In this document: piece by piece, positions 57,108-64,000 of the stretch
How positions within the stretch are numbered: the first letter of the stretch is position 1
How the letters are laid out: each line of letters starts with the position of its first letter
IMG/VR virus record: IMGVR_UViG_3300012928_002096
Span: 1 to 64,000 of that record
Length of the DNA: 64,000 bases
Origin: a virus
Reading direction: 5' to 3' (one strand)
Notes under the pieces: generated by a model
What the model was told of the DNA's origin: nothing
Databases searched by the model: none
Seen by the model: only the letters and a program-made list of their open reading frames with translations
Made by a program: the position numbers and the translations under genes

Positions 57108-59340
57108 TTTCTTCTACCAAACAATCTAATTTGATTTCATCTTCTCTGAAATCGATTGTAACACTTCCGCCATTTTTAAGTTCACCAAAAAGTATTTTTT
57201 TACTTAGAGGACGTTTAATTTGTGCATCAATTACACGCTGTAACGGTCTTGCACCCATTTTAGGATTGAATCCTTTGTCAACTAAGAAGTCAAGAGCTTC
57301 GTCAGTAATGTCAATAGCAATATCTTTTTCTTGTACTTGTTGTTTTAGCTCTAGTAAAAACTTACCTACAATTTTCATCATTACTGGCTTGTCAAGTTTA
57401 CCAAATGTAATAACACCATCTAGCCTGTTTCTAAACTCAGGTGGAAAATATTTTTTAAAGTCAGTATCTTCATAGTCTTTATCGCTATCTTCACCAAAAC
57501 CAATTGCATTTTTCTCAGCATCTTGTGACCCTAAGTTAGTAGTTAGTATAAGTGTAGCATTACGTGCATCTGCTTCTTTACCGTTACTGCCTGTTACTCT
57601 ACCATTGTCCATAATTTGTAACAAAATAGTGCTGATGTCTGGATGTGCTTTTTCTATTTCATCTAAAAGTAATACACAGTTTGGATTTTCTTGCAGTTTA
57701 GTAATAAGTTGGCCTGCGTCTTCTTCAAAACCTACATAACCTGGAGGCGAGCCAATCAGTTTACTAATACTATGCTTTTCTTGGAATTCACTCATATCAA
57801 AACGCACAAGTTTTACACCCAAATGATGTGCTAGTTGCTTGCTTAGTTCTGTTTTACCAACACCTGTTGGACCCATAAACACAAAACTACCAATTGGTTT
57901 GTTTTCACTTTTTAGTCCTGCTTGTGCTACTAAGATTTTATCAACAATATCTTCGATAGCATTGTCTTGACCATACACAACTGTTTTTAGATTATCTTCT
58001 AAGTTTGCTAAGTTTTCGCTTTCACGTTCTTTTACCTGTTCTTCAGGCAAGTTAATCATTTTTGCTAATTCAAACTGTATACTTTCTTCAGTTACAACTT
58101 TATTTTCAACTTGATCATTTACTTTGAATCTACTACAAGCAACATCAATCAAATCTATTGCTTTATCAGGCAATTTTTTATCAGTTTGATATTTTACGCT
58201 AAGTTTTACGGCTGCGTTTATTGCTTCTTCTGTAATAGTAGTATTATGATAACTTTCATAATATTGTTTAATACCTTTAAGTATTCTTACAGTGTTTTCT
58301 TGTGAAGGTTCGTCAACATTTACCCTTTGAAATCTTCTCATCAACGCACGATCTTTTTCAAAGAACTTACGATACTCTTCCCAAGTTGTACTTGCAACAA
58401 CTTTCAAGTTACCTTTAGTCAAAGCAGGCTTTAACATATTTGCCATATCATTTGCACTGTTACTACCGCTTGCACCAGCACCACTTATCATATGTGCTTC
58501 GTCGATAAACATAATAGTTTTGCCTTTTTTCTGCAATGCAGAAATAACCAACTTGAAACGCTCTTCAAAATCTCCTCTATACTTTGATCCTGCTAACATA
58601 CTGCCAATATCCAATGTATAAACATTGTATTCTTTTAAAAACTCTGGTACACTTCCGTGGACAATATTGTATGCAAGTCCTTCAGCAATAGCAGTCTTAC
58701 CCACACCTGGTTCACCAACCATTAGCACATTACTTTTGCTTCTTCTACCAAGTGCAAGTGCTACTTGCTCTAGTTCTTCACTGCGTCCAATAATAGGATC
58801 AATTTTATTATTTTTAACAAGACTGTTTAAGTCGCTTGTAAACTCTTTTAGTGCTTTATTAGCAATACCCATATTTTCTTGTGGGTTGTCATCGTCACTT
58901 CTATCAAATTCTGTGCTAATATAGTCTGCAAATTGCTGTTTATTTACACCAGCCTGCTGTGTAATAAAATACGCATAACTTTTCTTTTCACTTAGTATAC
59001 TTAGAAATACATCTGATATTTCTATCATATTACGCATACTAAACAATACTTGTGTAAACGCTCTATTCAATACACGTTCTACTGTTTGTGTCTTAGCAGG
59101 TTTATATTCTTTACCTTTCTCAACTAAAATATTATCAAGTTTAGTTCTGAGATAATTTTCCAAATTCTTTTTAATATATTCAACGTCTGTGCCAAATCCT
59201 GTGACAAGTTCACTGAAATTATTTTCACACAACATTGCATATAGTAAATGTTCTAATGTCACATACTCGTGACGTAGTTTTACTGCGTCTTTGACTACTT
59301 TATCAAATACAAGTTGTAATTCTTTAGACGGTTCTACCAT
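57094..59340 (-). CDS. clpA: ATP-dependent Clp protease ATPase subunit ClpA
   Basis: A 748-residue Hsp100 protein, nearly full length (E. coli ClpA is 758). The N-domain has the Clp repeat. The first AAA module has Walker A GEPGVGKT at 209-216 and the second GPTGVGKT at 490-497, with IMFIDEAH and VLLLDEIEKAH as Walker B. RPLQRVIDAQIKRPL closes it. ClpA unfolds proteins and feeds ClpP, here probably the host's. No phage ClpP is seen in the window. Confidence 0.93.
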   Translation of the reverse strand: MVEPSKELQLVFDKVVKDAVKLRHEYVTLEHLLYAMLCENNFSELVTGFGTDVEYIKKNLENYLRTKLDNILVEKGKEYKPAKTQTVERVLNRAFTQVLFSMRNMIEISDVFLSILSEKKSYAYFITQQAGVNKQQFADYISTEFDRSDDDNPQENMGIANKALKEFTSDLNSLVKNNKIDPIIGRSEELEQVALALGRRSKSNVLMVGEPGVGKTAIAEGLAYNIVHGSVPEFLKEYNVYTLDIGSMLAGSKYRGDFEERFKLVISALQKKGKTIMFIDEAHMISGAGASGSNSANDMANMLKPALTKGNLKVVASTTWEEYRKFFEKDRALMRRFQRVNVDEPSQENTVRILKGIKQYYESYHNTTITEEAINAAVKLSVKYQTDKKLPDKAIDLIDVACSRFKVNDQVENKVVTEESIQFELAKMINLPEEQVKERESENLANLEDNLKTVVYGQDNAIEDIVDKILVAQAGLKSENKPIGSFVFMGPTGVGKTELSKQLAHHLGVKLVRFDMSEFQEKHSISKLIGSPPGYVGFEEDAGQLITKLQENPNCVLLLDEIEKAHPDISTILLQIMDNGRVTGSNGKEADARNATLILTTNLGSQDAEKNAIGFGEDSDKDYEDTDFKKYFPPEFRNRLDGVITFGKLDKPVMMKIVGKFLLELKQQVQEKDIAIDITDEALDFLVDKGFNPKMGARPLQRVIDAQIKRPLSKKILFGELKNGGSVTIDFREDEIKLDCLVEENETV

Positions 59341-59860
59341 TTACTTTCCTTTTATATTTTTTATGTCTTTTCTTTTCTGCTAAGTTTAATTTTAATTTAG
59401 ACACTCTATTAATGAATTGCACACCTTGTAAATGATCATACTCGTGTAAGAATATTCTTGCATCAATATCATCAAATTTTGTTTCTACGTGTATTACGCT
59501 TTTACCATCTGGTGTAATAGTATCAAATTCTACCATACAACTCATAGGACGTCTTACTTTCAAAAACAAGTCAGGATGACTCAAACAACCTTCAACACCT
59601 AGTTCAAGTTCTTTACTCAAACCTTTAATCATTGGATTAATTACTGTAGTTATGTCGCCATATTGTTTATTAAGCATAGTTCTCATAACAAAAATTTGTC
59701 CGTCAAATCCTACTTGATTTGCACTGAGTCCTAAACCGTGATGCTTACGCATTACGTCCATCATATCAAATGCAATTGGCGCCGGATGTATATTTGTAAT
59801 ATCAAACGGTCGTACAGAATTTTCTAACATAACATCAGGTGCGAGAATTAAGTTCATCAT
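59324..59860 (-). CDS. def: Peptide deformylase
   Basis: A 178-residue metalloenzyme. GLGLSANQ (residues 42-49), EGCLS (90-94) and HEYDH (139-143, with the metal His pair) are the three PDF motifs. It removes formyl groups from new proteins. Phage deformylases are known in marine myoviruses. It overlaps ClpA by 17 bases and DnaJ by 26. Confidence 0.92.
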   Translation of the reverse strand: MMNLILAPDVMLENSVRPFDITNIHPAPIAFDMMDVMRKHHGLGLSANQVGFDGQIFVMRTMLNKQYGDITTVINPMIKGLSKELELGVEGCLSHPDLFLKVRRPMSCMVEFDTITPDGKSVIHVETKFDDIDARIFLHEYDHLQGVQFINRVSKLKLNLAEKKRHKKYKRKVNGRTV

Positions 59861-60638
59861 TTAACTGTCTTATCCTATCTAAATCTTCATACCTATCTAA
59901 TTTAGGCGTAGTTCCTTTTACTTCAACATACACGTTGCCTGTACGTTGTGTTTTATAATCTTTGATTCCGTAACCTGGAATACTTAATATTGTGCCTGGA
60001 TGTGTGCCTGGAGGAATCTTAATAGCAATTGTGCCTCCTCCTAATTTGTCTATAGTTGTTTCTGTGCCTAAAATAAGTTCTAATACATTTATACTACAAA
60101 ATGTTCTCAAATGCAACCTATCTCTTACATATTTTGGATGACTTTTAACATTTATTTTAGCAAGTAAGTTTCCCCTTGGTAGTTGTTTAAAATAGTTGTC
60201 ACCTAAGCCTGCAAGTTGTAATATTTGTCCGCTTTCAATGCCTGCTGGTACGTGAATATTTGCAACTACTTCTTCACCAGAACGTAACTGATATCTGCCA
60301 ATAATATTTTTGCCTTGTATAACATCTTCTAAATTAACATTTACATTAATAGTAACATCTTGATTTCGCCTTTGTACTCTTCTGCCTTGGTGAAAAAACG
60401 CTCCAAAAATATCATTCATATTTTGACTGTTGAAATTCATTTCTGGTCTAGGAGGAGCATCATAATGAGCCTTTTTATCAGGATCTTTTAGCGTGTCATA
60501 TGCTTCATTTATTTCTTGAAACATTTTTTGGTCACCACCTTTGTCAGGGTGATGCTTCATTGCTAATTTTTTATATGCTCGTTTGAGTTCTTCAGGAGAT
60601 GCTGATTTGTCAACACCTAACCGCTTGTAATAGTCCAT
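59835..60638 (-). CDS. DnaJ/CbpA-type co-chaperone
   Basis: A 267-residue class B J-protein. H30-P31-D32 lies in the J domain, then a short Phe/Asn/Gln region, then the two C-terminal beta domains (VNVNLEDVIQGKN, PGTHPGTILSIPGYG). No zinc-finger cysteines, so it is CbpA-type. It would activate host Hsp70, and it stands with ClpA and deformylase as a protein-quality group. Confidence 0.88.
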   Translation of the reverse strand: MDYYKRLGVDKSASPEELKRAYKKLAMKHHPDKGGDQKMFQEINEAYDTLKDPDKKAHYDAPPRPEMNFNSQNMNDIFGAFFHQGRRVQRRNQDVTINVNVNLEDVIQGKNIIGRYQLRSGEEVVANIHVPAGIESGQILQLAGLGDNYFKQLPRGNLLAKINVKSHPKYVRDRLHLRTFCSINVLELILGTETTIDKLGGGTIAIKIPPGTHPGTILSIPGYGIKDYKTQRTGNVYVEVKGTTPKLDRYEDLDRIRQLNDELNSRT

Positions 60639-60657
60639 ACTATTACTTATTTAGACC

Positions 60658-61131
60658 CTAGCGTTTTTTACTTGAACTTGATTGTTTACCTGCGTATGCT
60701 TGTCCACCAAAGAATGCTGCAACTATTGCTGCAACAGAAACAAAGTAAGTTGCTGCCATTGAGCCTAGTATATCTCCGGCTGTTTCTAAGTTTGCAAATA
60801 CAGCCAATACTACTGCAAAAGGATATAGTAACATTCCAAACAAAGCAAACCAAGCCATTTTACGTTGTGCGTCACGCATTGCATCAGCATCTTCAAGTGC
60901 TTTGCGTCTAAATTCTAACTCCATTGCCTTTTCTTCAGCATCAACCCATCCATCTCCATTTATATCAGCAGGATGATAAGTTTGCTGAACAGGCGCAGGT
61001 GCTGCTACTGGTGCCGCTGCTGGCGCTGCTGCCGGTGTTGGTGTAGGAGCTGGTGCTGGTGCAGGAGTTGCTGCTTTTGGTGCAGGTGCTGCTCCACCGC
61101 TCTTAAGTTCCTCAGGTTTTTTTCTTGGCAT
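60658..61131 (-). CDS. Pro/Ala-rich, EF-hand, membrane protein
   Basis: A 157-residue protein. Residues 14-48 are a Pro/Ala linker, residues about 54-66 hold an EF-hand loop (DINGDGWVDAEE), and two hydrophobic segments follow (MAWFALFGMLLYPFAVVLAVF and AATYFVSVAAIVAAFF). The tail is basic. It is upstream of the lysis genes in sequence order but downstream in transcription. A calcium-responsive membrane protein or a holin-type role is possible. Confidence 0.6.
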   Translation of the reverse strand: MPRKKPEELKSGGAAPAPKAATPAPAPAPTPTPAAAPAAAPVAAPAPVQQTYHPADINGDGWVDAEEKAMELEFRRKALEDADAMRDAQRKMAWFALFGMLLYPFAVVLAVFANLETAGDILGSMAATYFVSVAAIVAAFFGGQAYAGKQSSSSKKR

Positions 61132-61408
61132 TTTTACCCTCCAATTTGTTTAGTCTTGCCTCGATTGAATCTATTTTAGCTGTAATTTTTGGATACTTTT
61201 TACGCCAAGCATCTTCAGGTTGTTCCAGCCAAGTTAAGCCCCAACGTTCAACTAAGTAGTCGACCATAAGATCAAATTTTGCATAACCCCAAAGTCCTAC
61301 TCTTGTTGTGCTTAAATATGCCAAAACCATTGCACCTGCAATACTACCGGCAATACTAGTATAGATCCAAGTTCTATCGCTAGCCATATTTTGTATCATT
61401 TCCCACAT
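61112..61408 (-). CDS. Membrane protein, possible holin-type
   Basis: A 98-residue protein with one strong membrane segment (WIYTSIAGSIAGAMVLAYL) near the start and a Lys-rich coiled-coil tail (IDSIEARLNKLEGKNAKKK). Size, charge and location in the lysis region fit a holin, but only one clear segment is seen. AGGAGGG stands upstream. It overlaps the EF-hand gene by 20 bases. Confidence 0.5.
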   Translation of the reverse strand: MWEMIQNMASDRTWIYTSIAGSIAGAMVLAYLSTTRVGLWGYAKFDLMVDYLVERWGLTWLEQPEDAWRKKYPKITAKIDSIEARLNKLEGKNAKKKT

Positions 61409-61432
61409 AAACAGCCCTCCTATTATGTGTAT

Positions 61433-61855
61433 TTACCATAAATCAGTATTACACCAGTATTGTTCTGCACCAGGCTGAAGTGAATCACAGCCACGTATTA
61501 GTAATTCGATCATTTCTGTAAGGTCTTGTGAAATACCTGTAATTATTGCAAGAAAAATAAACAAGAAAAATAGTATAAATGGACTTGAAAGAATTAACCA
61601 CCAATAAGTTCTAAATATTCCGTATCCGTGTGCTTTACGATATTCTCTTTTGCGTTGGAACCAATGCACAATTCCTTTTATAATGTTTTTGATTCCTTCA
61701 ACAAACCATTCGCCTATAAAGTGTCTAATAACTCTAACAACAATAAGGATTGGACTTGCAATAACTTCCCAAATTAAAAGCAATGCATCTACAATAAGAT
61801 CAACTACGTGATCTACTGTCCACCATTCCTTAAAACGTTGCCAACGACTTTTCAT
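61433..61855 (-). CDS. Membrane protein, 140 aa
   Basis: An amphipathic start (WQRFKEWWTVDHVV) with hydrophobic segments LIVDALLLIWEVIASPILIVVRV and YWWLILSSPFILFFLFIFLAIITGI. Two Cys residues lie at the end. Not recognised. It overlaps the lipoprotein gene by four bases. It belongs to the lysis gene group by position. Confidence 0.55.
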   Translation of the reverse strand: MKSRWQRFKEWWTVDHVVDLIVDALLLIWEVIASPILIVVRVIRHFIGEWFVEGIKNIIKGIVHWFQRKREYRKAHGYGIFRTYWWLILSSPFILFFLFIFLAIITGISQDLTEMIELLIRGCDSLQPGAEQYWCNTDLW

Positions 61856-62349
61856 TTTTCAGCCCTATACCTTCTTATACTTATACTTCTATGCGGATTA
61901 TATCTTTCATACCTAACTTTATTGTCTTGATTGCCGCCTAAAATTACCCAGTATTCTTTGCCGTTGTAAATTTGTGTTTCTACATAAAATCCAACGTGTC
62001 CTTTCCACCCTTCATCACCTCTTGGAAAAATAACAATATCACCACGGCGTATATCGTGGCGTTGTACAGTATCTCCCCAATTCAAAAAACTTCTTGCTAA
62101 TAATGGATTATCACTTACAGATTCACTGCCTGGAATATTGTCCTGTGCTAATACTGCATTTACAAACGCTGCACACCATTCTGTATACAGCGGGTCAACA
62201 CCTACTAATTCTTTTATTTGCTTTCTATGTTGACGTTCTTCTAGTCCAACGTACGGTTGAGCTGTGCCTATACTATCATCTGTAGTGACTTGACAACCTA
62301 ATAATATAAAACTTAAAAGTAGAATTATATTATTCTTGAACCACAGCAT
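61852..62349 (-). CDS. Lipoprotein with CHAP-type (TIGR02594-like) hydrolase domain
   Basis: A 165-residue protein. NNIILLLSFILLGCQ is a signal with a LLGC lipobox. WCAAFV carries the candidate catalytic Cys and GHVGFYVE the His, with NPLLARSFLNWGD and RGDIVIFPRG between, which matches the TIGR02594/CHAP amidase group. It would cut peptidoglycan from the outer-membrane inner face. ATG 62349 is chosen because the signal peptide starts there; a longer start adds a basic leader. Confidence 0.72.
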   Translation of the reverse strand: MLWFKNNIILLLSFILLGCQVTTDDSIGTAQPYVGLEERQHRKQIKELVGVDPLYTEWCAAFVNAVLAQDNIPGSESVSDNPLLARSFLNWGDTVQRHDIRRGDIVIFPRGDEGWKGHVGFYVETQIYNGKEYWVILGGNQDNKVRYERYNPHRSISIRRYRAEK

Positions 62350-62719
62350 TATCCATTGCTTCTTCTGCTTGTTCGTAGTAACCTTCATACGCTGCTATTA
62401 TTGCTTGTTGCTGTTGCACTAATGCACGTATATCTGAAAAGTTCAAACCTAAATTTCCGTATCCATCTCCTGTAAGTGCATATAATGCAAAGGCTTGTCC
62501 TTCTGTTTCAAGTTTATTAATTACTGCGTCTACATTACCTTCGTTGATTACTATCCATTCTACTTTACGCATATTAAGTTCGTCAACTGGAGGCAACTGT
62601 AGTGTTGGTTTTTCAATTGGTTTAGAGCTTACTTCAATCTGCTGTGGCTTCGTCGAGCAGGCCGCGAGACTTATAAGTATCGTAAAGCCAAGGACACTCT
62701 TTGTTAAAAGCGATGTCAT
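62330..62719 (-). CDS. Outer-membrane lipoprotein, o-spanin-like
   Basis: With ATG 62719 the protein opens MTSLLTKSVLGFTILISLAAC, a lipoprotein signal with LAAC, followed by a Pro-rich stretch and a helical C-terminus. It overlaps the upstream coiled-coil membrane gene by 86 bases in another frame, as Rz/Rz1 pairs often do. It is larger than typical Rz1, so the assignment is inferred. Confidence 0.55.
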   Translation of the reverse strand: MTSLLTKSVLGFTILISLAACSTKPQQIEVSSKPIEKPTLQLPPVDELNMRKVEWIVINEGNVDAVINKLETEGQAFALYALTGDGYGNLGLNFSDIRALVQQQQAIIAAYEGYYEQAEEAMDNAVVQE

Positions 62720-63122
62720 TTTTTGCTGTCCTTTCTTTTTCATTGAGTTCTGCCCCCGACAATAATTCAAAGCATCTACCAGCATTTTCTGTGCCTCTAT
62801 TTACTGCACGTTCTATACCATCTGCATTTGCTATGGCTGCTGCTGTCAAATCGATTTCTTGTAATTTATCTGCTAATTTTTGATTTTGTCTACGTATAGC
62901 AGTATAAGCATTATTTAAACTAGATATTTCGTTTTGAGCACTTGCATAGTCTGCTTGTAAACTTTCAAGTGCTTGCTCGTTTGTTTCAACTGCTATTTCT
63001 AATTTTGCGTTGTTTTCATTTAGTATTGCAATACGGGCTTGTGTGTCATTATAATACCAATAACCTATGCCGCCCATAGCACACATAACTAAAAACATTA
63101 CTGCTGCTAGTTTCAAGCCCAT
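62634..63122 (-). CDS. Inner-membrane coiled-coil protein, i-spanin-like
   Basis: A 162-residue protein from ATG 63122 (MGLKLAAVMFLVMCAMGG), with one membrane segment, a long helix with heptads (ENNAKLEIAVETNEQALES) and a C-terminal Cys pair region. This is the usual layout of an inner-membrane spanin (Rz). A longer Cys-rich leader in frame is unlikely because it overlaps the endolysin's last codons. Confidence 0.6.
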   Translation of the reverse strand: MGLKLAAVMFLVMCAMGGIGYWYYNDTQARIAILNENNAKLEIAVETNEQALESLQADYASAQNEISSLNNAYTAIRRQNQKLADKLQEIDLTAAAIANADGIERAVNRGTENAGRCFELLSGAELNEKERTAKNDIAFNKECPWLYDTYKSRGLLDEATAD

Positions 63123-63133
63123 ACCTTTACCAC

Positions 63134-63997
63134 CTACCCTAATAACTTTCCCAGTGTATTTGGTCCTACAATACCGTCTGCAACAAGACCATTTGCACTT
63201 TGCCACTCTTTAACAATACGTGCAGTACCAGGTCCAAAAATACCATCAGCAGGTGAAATATCAAGTCTTTCTTGTACTTCTGCTACTAATGGACCACGTG
63301 AACCTTGACGTATTGTTTGGTTAGTGTTAAGTTCTTTTTCTTCTTCTGGTTCTATTTCCATATCACCGCCTAAAACATCTAATGCGTGTGCCCAATGTTT
63401 TTTACGATCTTCTAGTCCAATAGTACCTCCGTTGATACGTTTGGTCATTTTTAAAATGTCCATATTATCACAGTGTTTGTTAATATTGTTTTCGTCCCAG
63501 AACCAGCAAGCACTATCTAATGCACCTTTTTTGGTACGCACATAATCTACTGCTTCTTCTGGTGTCATTTCTACATCTTCTGCGAATTCTGTGTAATTGT
63601 ATCTTCCTGTAAGTTGTAGTATTCCGCCACCACGGAATCTCCAGCCGTCGCCGCTGTCAACATCACCATTGTCCATTCTGTTGGCATATATGACGTTAGC
63701 AATCCTTTCAGGTTGTCTATGATATTCGTTTGCATCTCTACCAGCCCTTTTAAAATATTTTGGAAATATAACATTTAGTGCTTTTGCACTGTAATTCAAG
63801 TTTTCACTTAGCACTCTAAAACCACCTGATTCGTGTCCACATTGTGCAATAAATCCTGCAACTCTTGGTATTGTATTGACATCCCACAACGGCAGTATTT
63901 CAAGCATTGCTTCATACCAATCTTCCCAATCACTTCTATGGATTAGTTCTTCTGCCATCCACGGTTCAAAATCAAAATCAAAATCTTCTTTAGCCAT
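63134..63997 (-). CDS. Endolysin: GH19-type glycosidase with C-terminal peptidoglycan-binding domain
   Basis: A 287-residue protein. GHESGGF with E56 is the chitinase-19/lysozyme-like catalytic segment, followed by LNYSAKAL and GRGGGILQLTGRYNY-type residues. Residues about 225-287 form a PG_binding_1 domain (GPLVAEVQERL...DGIFGPGTARIVKEW...DGIVGPNTLGKLL). It degrades cell wall at lysis. Its start is three bases from the window edge, so the promoter is not visible. Confidence 0.85.
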   Translation of the reverse strand: MAKEDFDFDFEPWMAEELIHRSDWEDWYEAMLEILPLWDVNTIPRVAGFIAQCGHESGGFRVLSENLNYSAKALNVIFPKYFKRAGRDANEYHRQPERIANVIYANRMDNGDVDSGDGWRFRGGGILQLTGRYNYTEFAEDVEMTPEEAVDYVRTKKGALDSACWFWDENNINKHCDNMDILKMTKRINGGTIGLEDRKKHWAHALDVLGGDMEIEPEEEKELNTNQTIRQGSRGPLVAEVQERLDISPADGIFGPGTARIVKEWQSANGLVADGIVGPNTLGKLLG

Positions 63998-64000
63998 TTT

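Noticed and set aside
60605-60620. TTGACA on the - strand inside the DnaJ gene
   Set aside because: No acceptable -10 box at 16-18 bases downstream.
1-64000. tRNA genes, CRISPR arrays, insertion sequences, attachment sites
   Set aside because: No cloverleaf candidates in gaps, no regularly spaced repeats and no transposase or integrase motifs were found by eye; a tRNAscan and repeat search would be needed to exclude them fully.

Overview
The window looks like about 64 kb of an AT-rich, T4-like marine myovirus genome or a closely related metagenomic contig. It carries a T4-type family B DNA polymerase, a gp45-like sliding clamp, a T4 RNase H/FEN-like exonuclease, a DsbA-like protein, a tail-fibre-like protein and a lysis cassette. 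Genes are packed with ATGA or TAATG start/stop overlaps, and no gene-free stretch exceeds 300 bases. No rRNA, tRNA, CRISPR array or transposase was seen. An NDUFS6-like CHCC zinc finger gene, the AT-rich composition and the set of auxiliary metabolic genes suggest a low-GC pelagic alphaproteobacterial host such as a SAR11-like bacterium. The host is an inference.

Region 1 (1-20290, all + strand) is a redox-enzyme island. It holds six complete radical SAM enzymes plus the tail of a seventh. Four of the six have an N-terminal twitch-type cysteine domain. With them are a QueC-like PP-loop ATPase, two short-chain dehydrogenases, a nitroreductase, a dihydroorotate-dehydrogenase-like flavoprotein, a three-His-box desaturase, a sulfotransferase-like protein, a GNAT-like protein and about eight 2-oxoglutarate/Fe(II) oxygenase or cupin-fold proteins. 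The radical SAM and SDR genes fall into paralogous pairs. No known pathway explains the set, and this is the best candidate for an undescribed system.

Region 2 (20287-28900, - strand) holds a subtilisin-type protease fused to a blue-copper-like domain, a large tail-fibre-like protein, small conserved virion-type proteins, and a MoxR ATPase with a VWA/metallopeptidase partner. Each of the last two has its own sigma70-like promoter, and a UUCG-loop terminator lies between them.

Region 3 (28900-49440, - strand) carries replication, repair and nucleotide genes: 5'-3' exonuclease, an MBD4-like HhH glycosylase, a phosphoribosyltransferase, clamp and polymerase. It also holds 7-deazaguanine genes (FolE, an atypical QueE, a QueD-like protein and a DpdA/TGT-like transglycosylase). 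With the QueC-like gene of region 1 these form a plausible DNA 7-deazaguanine modification pathway. A sugar-nucleotide set is interleaved: GalE-like, GT-B glycosyltransferase, short UDP-glucose-dehydrogenase-like, eukaryotic-type phosphomannomutase, cytidylyltransferase and cupin.

Region 4 (49418-57100, - strand) is a run of mostly unrecognised genes. Several start with a short peptide that ends in an L/I-x-E site like the capsid-targeting sequences of T4 internal proteins, and several end in basic, Cys-containing tails. I infer a cargo/core-protein region of the virion. Region 5 (57094-64000, - strand) has ClpA, peptide deformylase and DnaJ, then membrane proteins, a CHAP-type lipoprotein, overlapping spanin-like genes and a GH19 endolysin.

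Two promoter classes can be read by eye. One is sigma70-like, TTGACA with a 17 bp spacer and a TATAAT-like box, and fits early transcription. The other is GATAAATA-like and resembles T4 late promoters. All functions were assigned by reading motifs and from memory of protein families; no database search was run.
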